Shown here one piece after another: positions 37,103 through 45,915 of a stretch of 64,000 bases of DNA (its first letter is position 1; the number at the start of each line of letters is the position of its first letter). Location: positions 930,001 through 994,000 of the forward strand of contig NC_016026.1 of assembly GCF_000226315.1 (NCBI RefSeq), in the 5' to 3' direction. The notes under the pieces were generated by a model. The model was given only the letters and a program-made list of their open reading frames with translations. It searched no databases and was not told where the DNA came from. This DNA comes from Micavibrio aeruginosavorus ARL-13. Lineage in GTDB: Bacteria; Pseudomonadota; Alphaproteobacteria; Micavibrionales; Micavibrionaceae. The position numbers and the translations under genes are program-made.

Positions 37103-38182
37103 ATGGCGGCGAAACGCATCGGTATTCTGACCAGTGGCGGCGATTGCGCGGGGTTGAACGCGATTATTCGGGGCGCGGTTCACGCCGCCCATAAAAAGGG
37201 CTGGGAAACCGTTGGTATTCTGAACGGCACAGCGGGTTTGTTTAAAACGCCTCCGGCTGTGCGCACGCTGACCCCGCTGGAAATTGACGGGCAGATCATG
37301 CGCCAGGGGGGCACGATTCTGGGGACCACGAACAAGGGCAACCCGTTCGCGTTCCCGATGGCGGATGGGTCGTTGAAGGATCGTTCGGGCGAAATCGTCG
37401 ACGGGTTCAAGGCTCTGGGGCTGGACGCCATTATCGGTATCGGCGGTGACGGCAGCTTCGCGATTTTAAGCAAGCTGGCGAAGCAGGGCGGCATCAACAT
37501 GGTGGGCATCCCGAAAACCATTGATAACGATATCGGCATGACCGAATTTTCCGTCGGTTTTGATACGGCTGTTGCGGTTGCGACCGAGGCGCTGGATCGC
37601 CTGCAACCCACAGCGGCCAGCCATGACCGCGTGATGATTTTGGAAGTCATGGGCCGCGATGCGGGCCATATCGCTCTGGCCGCCGGTATTGCGGGCGGTG
37701 CGGATGTCATCCTGATCCCTGAAATTCCATATAGCATCGAAAGCGTGGCGAAGAAGATCAAGGCCGTGAAGGATTCCGGCCGTAACTTCGCTCTGGTCGT
37801 TGTCTCCGAAGCCGTAAAAACGACCGATGGCGGCAAAGTTCAAACCGAATACACAGACGGCGAAAAGCGCTATGGCGGTATTGGCCAGTACATCGGCGCG
37901 CAAATTGCCGAGGCCACAGGGTCCGAAACCCGCGTCACGGTGCTGGGTCACGTGCAACGCGGATGCCCGCCAAGCTATAATGACCGTTTGCTGGGCACCG
38001 CCTTTGCGGTCAAGGCCGTTGATTTGATCGAAGAGGGTAAATTCGGGCGTATGGTGGCCTGGCAGAATCGCCAGGTGATCGATGTGGCGATCGAAGATGC
38101 CATCGCCGCGTATCAGCAGGTGGATATTGACAGCACTTTGGTGCATACTTGTCGTGCACTGGGGATTTCTTTGGGGGACTGA
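37103..38182 (+). CDS. pfkA: 6-phosphofructokinase (group III, Gly104/Lys124 type)
   Basis: A 359-residue PFK. The start at ATG 37103 is preferred over the GTG at 37100 because GAGGG is four bases upstream. ILTSGGDCAGLNAIIRG begins the protein. GIGGDGSFAI carries Gly where PPi-dependent enzymes have Asp, which favours ATP as donor. PKTIDNDIG carries Lys where classic ATP-PFKs have Gly. This mixed pair is known from group III enzymes. EVMGRDAGHIAL and HVQRGCPPSYNDRLLG contain substrate contacts. The window also encodes a pyrophosphatase pump, so donor preference is of interest. The PH-domain gene follows after six bases. Confidence 0.9.
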   Translation: MAAKRIGILTSGGDCAGLNAIIRGAVHAAHKKGWETVGILNGTAGLFKTPPAVRTLTPLEIDGQIMRQGGTILGTTNKGNPFAFPMADGSLKDRSGEIVDGFKALGLDAIIGIGGDGSFAILSKLAKQGGINMVGIPKTIDNDIGMTEFSVGFDTAVAVATEALDRLQPTAASHDRVMILEVMGRDAGHIALAAGIAGGADVILIPEIPYSIESVAKKIKAVKDSGRNFALVVVSEAVKTTDGGKVQTEYTDGEKRYGGIGQYIGAQIAEATGSETRVTVLGHVQRGCPPSYNDRLLGTAFAVKAVDLIEEGKFGRMVAWQNRQVIDVAIEDAIAAYQQVDIDSTLVHTCRALGISLGD

Positions 38183-38188
38183 TCCAAC

Positions 38189-38719
38189 ATGCTGTATGTC
38201 CAGCAATCACTGAACAAGGATGAAGAGCTCGTTTATGTCGGGCATTTCCACTGGATGTATAACGTCCAGGCGGTGATGGCGATTGTCTGGGGCGTTGTTG
38301 GGTGCATTGCTGTGATTGTCGGCGGTGTCTATGTCTGGGATCATTATCTCGGCGGGTTGGAGGCGGATACCTATCTGGGCAAAATCCGTGAATTGCATCC
38401 AGCCATTCGTCTGGGTGCGTTTCTGGTGTTTGTTCTAAGCCTGCTGCGCTTTGCGCAGATGATGGTGGTCAAGGCGACAACCGAAATCGCGGTCACAACA
38501 TCCCGTCTGATTTTCAAACGCGGTCTGGTCGCCCGGTATGTCGGTGAGATGAGCATCGACCGGATTGAGGGCGTGAACGTCCTGCAAACCATCCTTGGCC
38601 GTATCTTCAACTATGGCCGCGTCATGGTCCGCGGCATGGGCGTGGGCGAGGTGATCCTACCCCCCATCGCGGACCCGATTGCCTTCCGCAAGGCGATTGA
38701 TCGGGCGAAAAGCATCTGA
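38189..38719 (+). CDS. PH-domain membrane protein
   Basis: A 176-residue protein with two hydrophobic helices (about 28-50 and 70-92) and a C-terminal bacterial PH-like (bPH2/DUF304) domain: TTSRLIFKRGLVARYVGEMS and DRIEGVNVLQTILGRIFNYG. The function is unknown. It follows the phosphofructokinase gene by six bases, so co-transcription is likely, and GGGGGA within the end of that gene may be its ribosome site. Confidence 0.85.
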   Translation: MLYVQQSLNKDEELVYVGHFHWMYNVQAVMAIVWGVVGCIAVIVGGVYVWDHYLGGLEADTYLGKIRELHPAIRLGAFLVFVLSLLRFAQMMVVKATTEIAVTTSRLIFKRGLVARYVGEMSIDRIEGVNVLQTILGRIFNYGRVMVRGMGVGEVILPPIADPIAFRKAIDRAKSI

Positions 38720-38916
38720 TTCGCATTTTGCTGATCTAATTATTAACGATTCAACGGGCTCTTCCTGTGCCAAAAGGCGTACAGGGGCATGGTGTGCTGT
38801 TGTAATAGTCTGAAATATAATGTTTTTGCTTTCCAATCCTTATCCCATTGTATGGTAAAGCTCTGTTAACCAATTGGCGCGACAATATAAGGGTGTGCAA
38901 AGGAGACCCCCTTATT

Positions 38917-40686
38917 ATGTCCGCGCGTTTTTCTCGCCGTATATTCAAATCACTGATGATTGCCGGAGCCAGTGTCGCTATCGGCATCGGTGCGGCACAA
39001 TATGCGCAGGCGGAGAGTGTTGCCGGCCCGACCAATCCATCGTTGAAGATGGCGGCGCTGCCCTTTGCGAATATCGGCGAAAATCGCATCATCCGGACCG
39101 AGATCAGCACGAAATTATCGTCTGGGTCGGTTGATGGGCGGCCCTTCCGCAATCCCGATGCGATGCAGGCGGCCTACGCCAGCCGTAATGGCGAACCGCT
39201 ATGGATCGGCCGGAGCGGGGTATCGGATCATGTTGCAGATTTTATTGCTGTGCTGGAAGAGTCGTGGACGCACGGTTTAAATCCGGAACAATATCATCTG
39301 ACACAAATCAAAACGTTGGCGGGATCTGAAAGCCCGCAGGATAAAGCGCATCTGGATCTGTTAATCAGCGATGCCGTGATGCGCTATGGCCAGGATGTTA
39401 CCGGCATGCGCGTTGCCCCTGACCGCATTCGCCAGAAGGCAGAATATTGGCGCCAGCCCATGGCTGCGGGGGATGTGTTGATGCAGGTGTCTGCGTCTGA
39501 TGATCCGGCGGACACGTTGGAAGACCTCGCGCCACAAGGATCGTTGTATGATCGCTTGCGCGACGAACTGGTGACGCTCAGCCGTTCACCAGAACGTGCG
39601 GCCGAGGACGCCGGACCGGTGAATTTTGGTGGCGGCTTGCTGCGCCCGGGTGAGTATCACAAAAACGTTCCGGTTTTGCGTGCGCGCATGGGCCAGACGC
39701 ATGATCCGGCATACGGACCGGAAAATTTGTATGATGATGAACTGGCTGCCGCCGTTATGAAGTTTCAGGCGCAGCATGGCCTGTCTGCCGATGGCGTTCT
39801 GGGGCCAAAAACGCTGGCCTTTATGAACCAATCTGTCCGCCAAAAGATGGAACAGATTATCGTCAACCTGGAACGCCTGCGCTGGTTGGAACAGGAAAAG
39901 CCGCATCGTTATATTCTGGTGAATATTCCGTCCGCGACCTTATGGGCGGTTGAGGGCAATTCCGTCGAGGCCCAGATGCCCGTTATCGTAGGACGCAAGG
40001 ACCGGCCGACGAAAAGCTTTACCACCGAAATCACCGGCATTCGTTTCAATCCGAAATGGAACGTGCCAACCACCATTAAAACCAAAGACTATCTGCCCCG
40101 GCTGAAAGAGGATCCGTATTATCTGCAGGATAAAGGGATTGAGGTCTATCGCGTGATCGAAGGGCGCCGTGAAACGGTTGATCCGGCGTCGGTGGATTGG
40201 GCCAATATGACCCGGGCCGATCTGGCGCGTCTGAATATGCAACAGGGATCAGGCGACAACAATGCGTTGGGCCGTATCCGCGTGTTGATGCCGAACCAGT
40301 ACGATATTTACCTGCATGACACCAATTCACCCGGCCTGTTCGCCAACAATGACCGGACGCTCAGTTCCGGCTGTGTCCGTATGGCCGATCCGGAGAAAGT
40401 GGCCCGTTTTATCCTCGGCCCGAATCCGGGATGGAGCGATGACCGGATGCATGGCCTGATTGCCCGTGGATCAACATCCGAAGTGAAGGCGGAGCAGACG
40501 CTTCCCGTCTACTTCCTGTACCAGACTGTTTGGCTGGATAACCGGGGTCAACTGGTCTACGGGCCGGACATCTATAATGAGGATCAGCGTCTTTTGGCCG
40601 TCCTAAAGGATATGAAAGCCTATGCGATTCCGGATAGGGATGGGGTGAAATTTGCCGCCATTTCCCAGAATCCTGTTGTTCGATAG
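38917..40686 (+). CDS. ldtD: L,D-transpeptidase of the YcbB/LdtD type
   Basis: A 589-residue peptidoglycan cross-linking enzyme (3-3 links). The start at 38917 gives a signal peptide MSARFSRRIFKSLMIAG to AQA (about 30) with AAGGAG upstream; the longer frame from 38848 has no such signal. A peptidoglycan-binding_1 domain lies at about 268-300 (AVMKFQAQHGLSADGVLGPK). The YkuD catalytic domain (about 325-510) has HDTNSPGLF and the catalytic Cys in LSSGCVRM. The YcbK-like gene follows, as in E. coli. The intergenic region after it is strongly folded. Confidence 0.92.
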   Translation: MSARFSRRIFKSLMIAGASVAIGIGAAQYAQAESVAGPTNPSLKMAALPFANIGENRIIRTEISTKLSSGSVDGRPFRNPDAMQAAYASRNGEPLWIGRSGVSDHVADFIAVLEESWTHGLNPEQYHLTQIKTLAGSESPQDKAHLDLLISDAVMRYGQDVTGMRVAPDRIRQKAEYWRQPMAAGDVLMQVSASDDPADTLEDLAPQGSLYDRLRDELVTLSRSPERAAEDAGPVNFGGGLLRPGEYHKNVPVLRARMGQTHDPAYGPENLYDDELAAAVMKFQAQHGLSADGVLGPKTLAFMNQSVRQKMEQIIVNLERLRWLEQEKPHRYILVNIPSATLWAVEGNSVEAQMPVIVGRKDRPTKSFTTEITGIRFNPKWNVPTTIKTKDYLPRLKEDPYYLQDKGIEVYRVIEGRRETVDPASVDWANMTRADLARLNMQQGSGDNNALGRIRVLMPNQYDIYLHDTNSPGLFANNDRTLSSGCVRMADPEKVARFILGPNPGWSDDRMHGLIARGSTSEVKAEQTLPVYFLYQTVWLDNRGQLVYGPDIYNEDQRLLAVLKDMKAYAIPDRDGVKFAAISQNPVVR

Positions 40687-40690
40687 AAAA

Positions 40691-40826
40691 TAACCTTTGT
40701 TTTTCAGCGCACTAATCTGCGCCCTTGTTGCTGTGGACCCGAGGCCATAAAATTGGCCTCGGGTCTTTACATAGGGTCCCTCAGAGGCAATACTCCTGCC
40801 TCGCATCTCTGAAACAACAAAGGTTA
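40691..40826 (+). other. Nested inverted repeats between the L,D-transpeptidase and YcbK-like genes
   Basis: TAACCTTTGTT at 40691-40701 and AACAAAGGTTA at 40816-40826 are exact inverse copies that bound the gap. Inside are the terminator hairpin at 40736-40765 and a hairpin GAGGCA-N7-TGCCTC near 40783-40801. GGACCC (40735) can also pair with GGGTCC (40774), which would compete with the terminator stem. The outer stem reaches the region before the next start codon. Confidence 0.6.
40736..40768 (+). terminator. Terminator hairpin after the L,D-transpeptidase gene
   Basis: GACCCGAGGCC at 40736-40746 pairs exactly with GGCCTCGGGTC at 40755-40765 across 8 bases, followed by TTTAC. The T-tract is short, so read-through is possible. 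Confidence 0.65.
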
Positions 40827-40834
40827 AAAGAGAA

Positions 40835-41422
40835 ATGCTTTTCGACAATGAAAATGGCGTGTCGCCATTGATCGGTCGGCGTGAAGTTCTGAAGTTCGGC
40901 ATGATGGCTGCGGTCACCGGGGCTGGTGGATGTTTAATGTCCGCGCCCGCACTGGCTGCCCTGAAAATGCCCAAGGCTGACTCTTATCGCGTTACCATTC
41001 ACAACGCCCATACGAACGAAAGCTTCAATGGGGTGTACCGGATCGGCAATCGTTATTTGCCCGATGCGTTTGAACGTCTGAACGTCGTTCTGCGCGATTT
41101 CCGCACCAATGAAGTGTTTCCGATCGATCCGCGCGCGATTGATATCCTGTTTGTCCTGCAACAGAAAATCGGTAAAAACCAGCCGCTGGAAATTCTGTCG
41201 GGCTATCGTTCGCCGAAAACCAACACCATGTTGCGCAAGGCCAGCGGCGGGGTTGCCAAAAACTCCCTACACATGGTTGGCCAGGCGATCGACATCCGGG
41301 CGCCGGGCTATTCCACACGCCGCCTGCGCGATATGGCCATCGGGCTGAAGGCGGGTGGGGTCGGCTATTATTCCCGCAGCGACTTCGTCCATGTGGACAC
41401 GGGCAAGGTCCGAAGCTGGTAG
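40835..41422 (+). CDS. YcbK-family (DUF882) peptidase M15-like protein
   Basis: A 195-residue protein with a twin-arginine-like signal (GRREVLKFGMMAAV, cleavage near APALA). The mature part has the M15/YcbK metal-site pattern: EILSGYRSPKTN, SLHMVGQAIDIR (His and Asp ligands), and FVHVDTGKVRSW (His ligand). The family is expected to act on peptidoglycan peptides, but no activity is established here. It follows the L,D-transpeptidase gene, the same pairing as ycbB-ycbK in E. coli. Confidence 0.88.
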   Translation: MLFDNENGVSPLIGRREVLKFGMMAAVTGAGGCLMSAPALAALKMPKADSYRVTIHNAHTNESFNGVYRIGNRYLPDAFERLNVVLRDFRTNEVFPIDPRAIDILFVLQQKIGKNQPLEILSGYRSPKTNTMLRKASGGVAKNSLHMVGQAIDIRAPGYSTRRLRDMAIGLKAGGVGYYSRSDFVHVDTGKVRSW

Positions 41423-41426
41423 TAAG

Positions 41427-41458
41427 TTTTAAAAAACGGCCAATAGGGCCGTTTTTTT
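41427..41458. terminator. Rho-independent terminator after the YcbK-like gene
   Basis: AAAAAACGGCC at 41431-41441 pairs with GGCCGTTTTTT at 41447-41457 around 5 bases, followed by more T residues. Confidence 0.92.
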
Positions 41459-41484
41459 ATGGTTCCATCATATAAAGTAAAATC

Positions 41485-42234
41485 ATGGAAAGCTGGCGTG
41501 ATCATGGAATTGTTCTGGCCGTCCGCGCGCATGGCGAGGGCGGGGCGGTGGTTTCGGTTTTGACCGAAACCTATGGCCGCCACGCAGGGTATGTGCGCGG
41601 GGCGGGATCATCACGCCTGCGCGGCATTCTGGAGCCCGGCAATCTGGTTCAGGTGGAATGGCGGTCCCGTGTGGCGGACCAATTGGGCAGTTTTGCGATT
41701 GAACCCGAACGGGCCATTACTGGACCGTTATTAAGCGACCCGCTGAAACTGGCGGCGCTGACATCGGCGTGCGCGTTGTGTGATTTTGCCTTGCCGGAAC
41801 GTGAAGCACATCCGGGCCTGTTTCACGGCTTGCTGGCTTTGCTGGATACCATGGGCAATGACGATATCTGGGGCGCGGCCTATGTGATGTGGGAAATCGC
41901 CTTTATGCGCGAACTGGGGTTCGGGCTGGATTTTTCGCGCTGTGTCGCGGGGGGCGATTCCAACCGTCTGGCCTATATCAGTCCCAAATCCGGTCGGGCG
42001 GTGAGTGTGGATGCCGCCGCGCCTTATAAGGAAAAACTTCTGCCCTTGCCGGGATTCCTGAAATCCCCCGGACTGGACGGGGCGGGTGAGGCCGGGATGG
42101 ATGATGTTCTGACAGGCCTGAAAATGAATGCCTATTTTCTGGAACATTGGGTGTTTGTCCATCACAGCCGGGGACTGCCCGAACCGCGCCTGATTTTACA
42201 GGACCGTTTTGACCGGCTGGGCCGGGCGGCGTAA
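41485..42234 (+). CDS. recO: DNA repair protein RecO
   Basis: A 249-residue RecO that helps load RecA through RecF/RecR. The N-terminal OB-fold is visible as DHGIVLAVRAHGEGGAVVSVLTETYG and RGILEPGNLVQVEWRSRV. The C-terminal helical region has FHGLLALLDTMGND and ALPEREAHPGL-type sequence (ALCDFALPEREAHPG). The start at 41485 fits the family. It is followed by the family B repeat rather than by a coupled gene. Confidence 0.9.
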   Translation: MESWRDHGIVLAVRAHGEGGAVVSVLTETYGRHAGYVRGAGSSRLRGILEPGNLVQVEWRSRVADQLGSFAIEPERAITGPLLSDPLKLAALTSACALCDFALPEREAHPGLFHGLLALLDTMGNDDIWGAAYVMWEIAFMRELGFGLDFSRCVAGGDSNRLAYISPKSGRAVSVDAAAPYKEKLLPLPGFLKSPGLDGAGEAGMDDVLTGLKMNAYFLEHWVFVHHSRGLPEPRLILQDRFDRLGRAA

Positions 42235-42250
42235 TCGCAACATCTTAATA

Positions 42251-42363
42251 TCCCCCTCTCCCATGGGGAGAGGGCTGGGGTGAGGGGGTAGGGCGGTTGT
42301 GTGTAAAGCGCGGACTGATCCATTAAAACCCCTCCCCCTAACCCCCTCCCTTTGGGAGGGGGG
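42251..42363. repeat. C/G-rich palindromic repeat, family B, copy 1
   Basis: The left end is CCCCCTCTCCCATGGGGAG followed by AGGGCTGGGGTGAGGGGG; the right end CCCCTCCCCCTAACCCCC then TCCCTTTGGGAGG mirrors it imperfectly. Each end is itself a hairpin. It lies between recO and parC and is matched by the element at 63333-63485. Confidence 0.75.
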
Positions 42364-42435
42364 ACTCTCGTGAAGACAGGGGAAAACTGTGCAAATCCGC
42401 TGGTTTTTTGCCTTTTGGGGCGGTAAATTCCCGCC

Positions 42436-44703
42436 ATGGCACCACGTAAAAAAAGCACAAACGAAACCCCTCCGTCCCCCCCGACCGCAGTGATTGACCA
42501 ATCGCTGGGCGATATTCTGTCGGAACGGTATCTCTCTTACGCTCTGTCGACGATTATGTCGCGGTCGCTGCCCGATGTGCGCGACGGGTTGAAGCCGGTT
42601 CACCGCCGCCTGTTGTTCGCGATGGACCAGTTGAAACTGACTCCGGACCAGGGTCCAAAAAAATCGGCGCGTGTGGTCGGTGATGTCATCGGTAAATTCC
42701 ACCCGCACGGGGACCAGTCGGTATACGACGCACTGGTTCGTCTGGCGCAGGATTTCGCGGTTCGTTATCCGCTGGTGAATGGCCAGGGGAACTTCGGTAA
42801 CATTGACGGCGATAACGCGGCCGCCATGCGTTACACCGAAGCCAAAATGACCGAAGTCGCGCGATTGATGTTGGAAGACATCGATCAGGACGCGGTTGAT
42901 TTCCGCCCGACCTACGACGGATCGGGGGAAGAACCGCTGGTGATGCCGGGCGCGTTCCCGAACCTGCTGGCCAACGGGTCATCCGGTATTGCCGTGGGTA
43001 TGGCGACAAACATTCCGCCGCATAACGTCGCCGAACTGTGTGACGCCATGAGCATGATGCTGGATGATGCCAACGTCACGGTGAAAGACCTTCTGAAACA
43101 CGTGAAGGGCCCGGACTTCCCCACGGGCGGCATTCTGGTCGAGCCGAAAGAAAATATTCAGACCGCATATGAAACCGGTCGTGGTTCCTTCCGCCTGCGC
43201 GCGCGCTGGGAGAAGGAAGAGCTGAAAGGTGGCGGGTACCAGATCGTCGTCACCGAAATTCCGTATCAGGTTCAGAAATCAAAACTGGTTGAACGTCTGG
43301 CCGAATTGATCGTCACCAAAAAGGTTCCGATGCTGGACGACGTGCGGGATGAAAGCGCGGAAGATATCCGCCTTGTCCTCGTGCCGAAAACCAAACTGAT
43401 CGAACCCGAATTGCTGATGGAAGCGTTGTTCCGCAATTCCGATCTGGAAACGCGGTTCTCGCTGAACATGAACGTTCTGGATAACGGCGTAACCCCGCGC
43501 GTGATGAACCTGAAAGAGGTTTTGTCCGCATGGCTGAAGCACCGTCAGGAAGTTCTGGTCCGTGTATCGGCGCACCGTCTGGAAAAGGTTCTGCATCGGA
43601 TCGAGGTTTTGGACGGTTATATGATCGTCTATCTGAACATCGACGAGGTGATCAAGATCATCCGCGAAAGTGATGAGCCGAAGCCGAAATTGATGAAAAA
43701 ATTCGGTCTGACCGAAAATCAGGCCGAGGCGATTTTGAACATGCGTTTGCGGTCTTTGCGCAAACTCGAAGAAATCGAAATCAAGAAAGAGCACACCAGC
43801 CTGTCGAAAGAACGCGACCAGCTGCAAGCCTTGATCAAATCAGAAGCCAAACAATGGGCCGCCATCCGTAAACAGGTGGAGGGGCTGAAAGAAGTGTTTG
43901 GCCCGAAAACCGCACTGGGCAAACGCCGCAGCGTGATCGGTAAAACACCGGCCCCGGCGGCGGTTGAGAATCTGGAAGAGGCGCTGGCCGCGATTGATAA
44001 AGAACCCGTCACCGTGATCCTGTCCGCCAAGGGCTGGATCCGCGCGATGAAGGGCCATGGCCACGATCCGAAGGAGTTTAAGTTCAAGGATGGTGACAAA
44101 GGCCGCTTTGAAGTTGAGTGTCAGACGACGGATAAAATTTCCTTGTTCGCGACCAATGGTCGGTTCTACACGATCGGGGCGGACAAACTGCCGTCGGGCC
44201 GCGGGTTCGGTGAACCTGTGCGCTTGATGATCGATCTGCCGAACGATGCCGATATTCTGGCTGCGATGATTTATAATCCGGACCAAAAATTCCTGATCGC
44301 CAGCGATGATGGCCGTGGCTTTATCGTCGCGACCAAGGACGTTTTGGCCCAGACCAAAAACGGCAAGCAGATCCTGAACGTCGATACGGGCAGCGAAGCC
44401 AAAATCTGTGTTGAAATCCTGCCGGGTCATGACCATCTGGCCGTTATCGGCACCAACCGCAAAATGCTGGTCTTCCCGCTGGATCAAATCCCGGAAATGT
44501 CCAAAGGGAAGGGCGTCGCCCTGCAAAAAATCAAGGACGGCACATTGGCCGATGCCAAACCGTTCAACATGAAGCAAGGCCTGACCTTCCGCTCGGGTTC
44601 CAGCGAGAAGAAAGTGGACGGGATCAAAGGCTGGCTGGGCGAACGGGCTCAGGTCGGGAAACTTCCTCCCAACGGCTTCCCACGCACACCGAAATTCGAT
44701 TAA
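42436..44703 (+). CDS. parC: DNA topoisomerase IV subunit A
   Basis: A 755-residue ParC that decatenates chromosomes with ParE. The N-terminal region shows LSERYLSYALSTIMSRSLPD, DGLKPVHRRLLFAM and the catalytic Tyr in AAAMRYTEAKM. The quinolone-resistance region reads KFHPHGDQSVYDALVRLAQD: Gln and Asp stand where E. coli has Ser80 and Glu84, which I believe is usual in alphaproteobacteria. The C-terminal half contains beta-pinwheel repeats (RGFGEPVRL, GRGFIVATK, GKGVALQKI). A hairpin terminator follows the stop. Confidence 0.94.
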   Translation: MAPRKKSTNETPPSPPTAVIDQSLGDILSERYLSYALSTIMSRSLPDVRDGLKPVHRRLLFAMDQLKLTPDQGPKKSARVVGDVIGKFHPHGDQSVYDALVRLAQDFAVRYPLVNGQGNFGNIDGDNAAAMRYTEAKMTEVARLMLEDIDQDAVDFRPTYDGSGEEPLVMPGAFPNLLANGSSGIAVGMATNIPPHNVAELCDAMSMMLDDANVTVKDLLKHVKGPDFPTGGILVEPKENIQTAYETGRGSFRLRARWEKEELKGGGYQIVVTEIPYQVQKSKLVERLAELIVTKKVPMLDDVRDESAEDIRLVLVPKTKLIEPELLMEALFRNSDLETRFSLNMNVLDNGVTPRVMNLKEVLSAWLKHRQEVLVRVSAHRLEKVLHRIEVLDGYMIVYLNIDEVIKIIRESDEPKPKLMKKFGLTENQAEAILNMRLRSLRKLEEIEIKKEHTSLSKERDQLQALIKSEAKQWAAIRKQVEGLKEVFGPKTALGKRRSVIGKTPAPAAVENLEEALAAIDKEPVTVILSAKGWIRAMKGHGHDPKEFKFKDGDKGRFEVECQTTDKISLFATNGRFYTIGADKLPSGRGFGEPVRLMIDLPNDADILAAMIYNPDQKFLIASDDGRGFIVATKDVLAQTKNGKQILNVDTGSEAKICVEILPGHDHLAVIGTNRKMLVFPLDQIPEMSKGKGVALQKIKDGTLADAKPFNMKQGLTFRSGSSEKKVDGIKGWLGERAQVGKLPPNGFPRTPKFD

Positions 44704-44704
44704 C

Positions 44705-44734
44705 AAAAACCCCCGCGATGTGCGGGGGTTTTTA
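44705..44734 (+). terminator. Rho-independent terminator of parC
   Basis: CCCCCGC at 44710-44716 pairs with GCGGGGG at 44722-44728 around 5 bases; an A-tract precedes and TTTTTA follows. Confidence 0.92.
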
Positions 44735-44751
44735 TTCTCATCAACACAAGA

Positions 44752-44827
44752 TGTCATTCCCGCGAAAGCGGGAATCCATACAGACGATGGATAGCCCCGA
44801 TGGATTCCCGCTTTCGCGGGAATGACA
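44752..44827. repeat. Palindromic intergenic repeat, family A, copy 4
   Basis: TGTCATTCCCGCGAAAGCGG begins the left arm; the right arm is its exact inverse ending in GGGAATGACA. The two arms are separated by about 24 bases. It lies between convergent parC and motB. Confidence 0.9.
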
Positions 44828-44851
44828 AATCAGAAGACGGATAAGTAGCGC

Positions 44852-45898
44852 TTAGGGGAAATAAACCTCACCCGGTGTCCGTTTGAATGTGCCAACCGGT
44901 TTCTGGTTGATGTCCTTGGTCGGGTCGGTGGCGGGGGGCTTGTCCATTTTGACACCGCGTTTTTCCAACTCCTGCACCGCAACTTTATTCAGGTCTTCGC
45001 GTAACAGGATAATGCTGATACGGCGATTGCGGGCATCCTGCGGGTTGTCTTTGAACAAATGGTCGGTATCGGCCTTGCCCACAACATCGGACAGGCGCGG
45101 TTCTGGAATACCATCATCCATCAAAACGCGGCGGGTGGCGTTGGCGCGGTCGGCGGACAGTTCCCAGTTGGTATAGGTCGCGCCGTCACGGTATTTAAAG
45201 CTGTCCGTATGGCCGCGAACCGATACGTTATTCGGCATGGATTTCACGACTTCGGACACGGCGGTCATCAGTTTCTTGGTTTTGTCGAACATCTGGGCGC
45301 TGCCCTTCGGGAACATCGGGTCACCCTCCTGGTCGACGACCTGAATGCGAAGCCCTTCCGGTGTGATATCAACCATCAGGTTTTTGGCCAGTTCGGCCAA
45401 TTCCGGATTTTCTGCGATTTTTTTCTCTAATTCTTCCTTGGCTTCTTCGAAGCGTTTTTCTTCTTCTTGCGCCAGTTCAGCTTTCAACTGTTCCAATTGC
45501 TGGTCCGTGGCGGTGTCTTCCGGTTTTTCTTCGCCGCTTTCGCCGCGTTCAAAACTGCGGGTTGTTGTGCCGCTGGTCTGGGGCAGGGAGATGTTCTGCA
45601 TCGTCGATGTCATCGCCCCTTCGGTCGACATCGCGGTCCCGCCCATAATACCACCCGCGCCGCTCATGCTTTCGGATACTTTGGGGTGGGTAGGGTCGAA
45701 ATAGTTGGAAATGGCGTTGCGTTGTTCTTCGGTCGTCACATTCAGAAGCCACAGCAGAAGGAAGAACGCCATCATCGCGGTCACGAAGTCGGCATAGGCC
45801 ACTTTCCACGCGCCACCATGGTGGCCGCCGCCGCTTTTTTTGATCTTCTTGATAATAATTGGACGTTGATCGTCTTTCGATCCTTTGCCTTTGCTCAT
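44852..45898 (-). CDS. motB: Flagellar motor stator protein MotB
   Basis: A 348-residue stator subunit. One membrane helix, AYADFVTAMMAFFLLLWLL, begins at about residue 34 and includes the proton-accepting Asp37. A long, Glu-rich helical linker (about 110-180) joins it to the OmpA-like peptidoglycan-binding domain (about 200-320, VSVRGHTDSFKYRDGATYTN, DNPQDARNRRISI). The linker and tail are longer than in E. coli MotB (308). It starts 17 bases after motA. Flagellar structural genes are not in this window, apart from the FliL-like gene at 60.4 kb. Confidence 0.92.
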   Translation of the reverse strand: MSKGKGSKDDQRPIIIKKIKKSGGGHHGGAWKVAYADFVTAMMAFFLLLWLLNVTTEEQRNAISNYFDPTHPKVSESMSGAGGIMGGTAMSTEGAMTSTMQNISLPQTSGTTTRSFERGESGEEKPEDTATDQQLEQLKAELAQEEEKRFEEAKEELEKKIAENPELAELAKNLMVDITPEGLRIQVVDQEGDPMFPKGSAQMFDKTKKLMTAVSEVVKSMPNNVSVRGHTDSFKYRDGATYTNWELSADRANATRRVLMDDGIPEPRLSDVVGKADTDHLFKDNPQDARNRRISIILLREDLNKVAVQELEKRGVKMDKPPATDPTKDINQKPVGTFKRTPGEVYFP

Positions 45899-45915
45899 CG
45901 CAAACGATCCTTATC

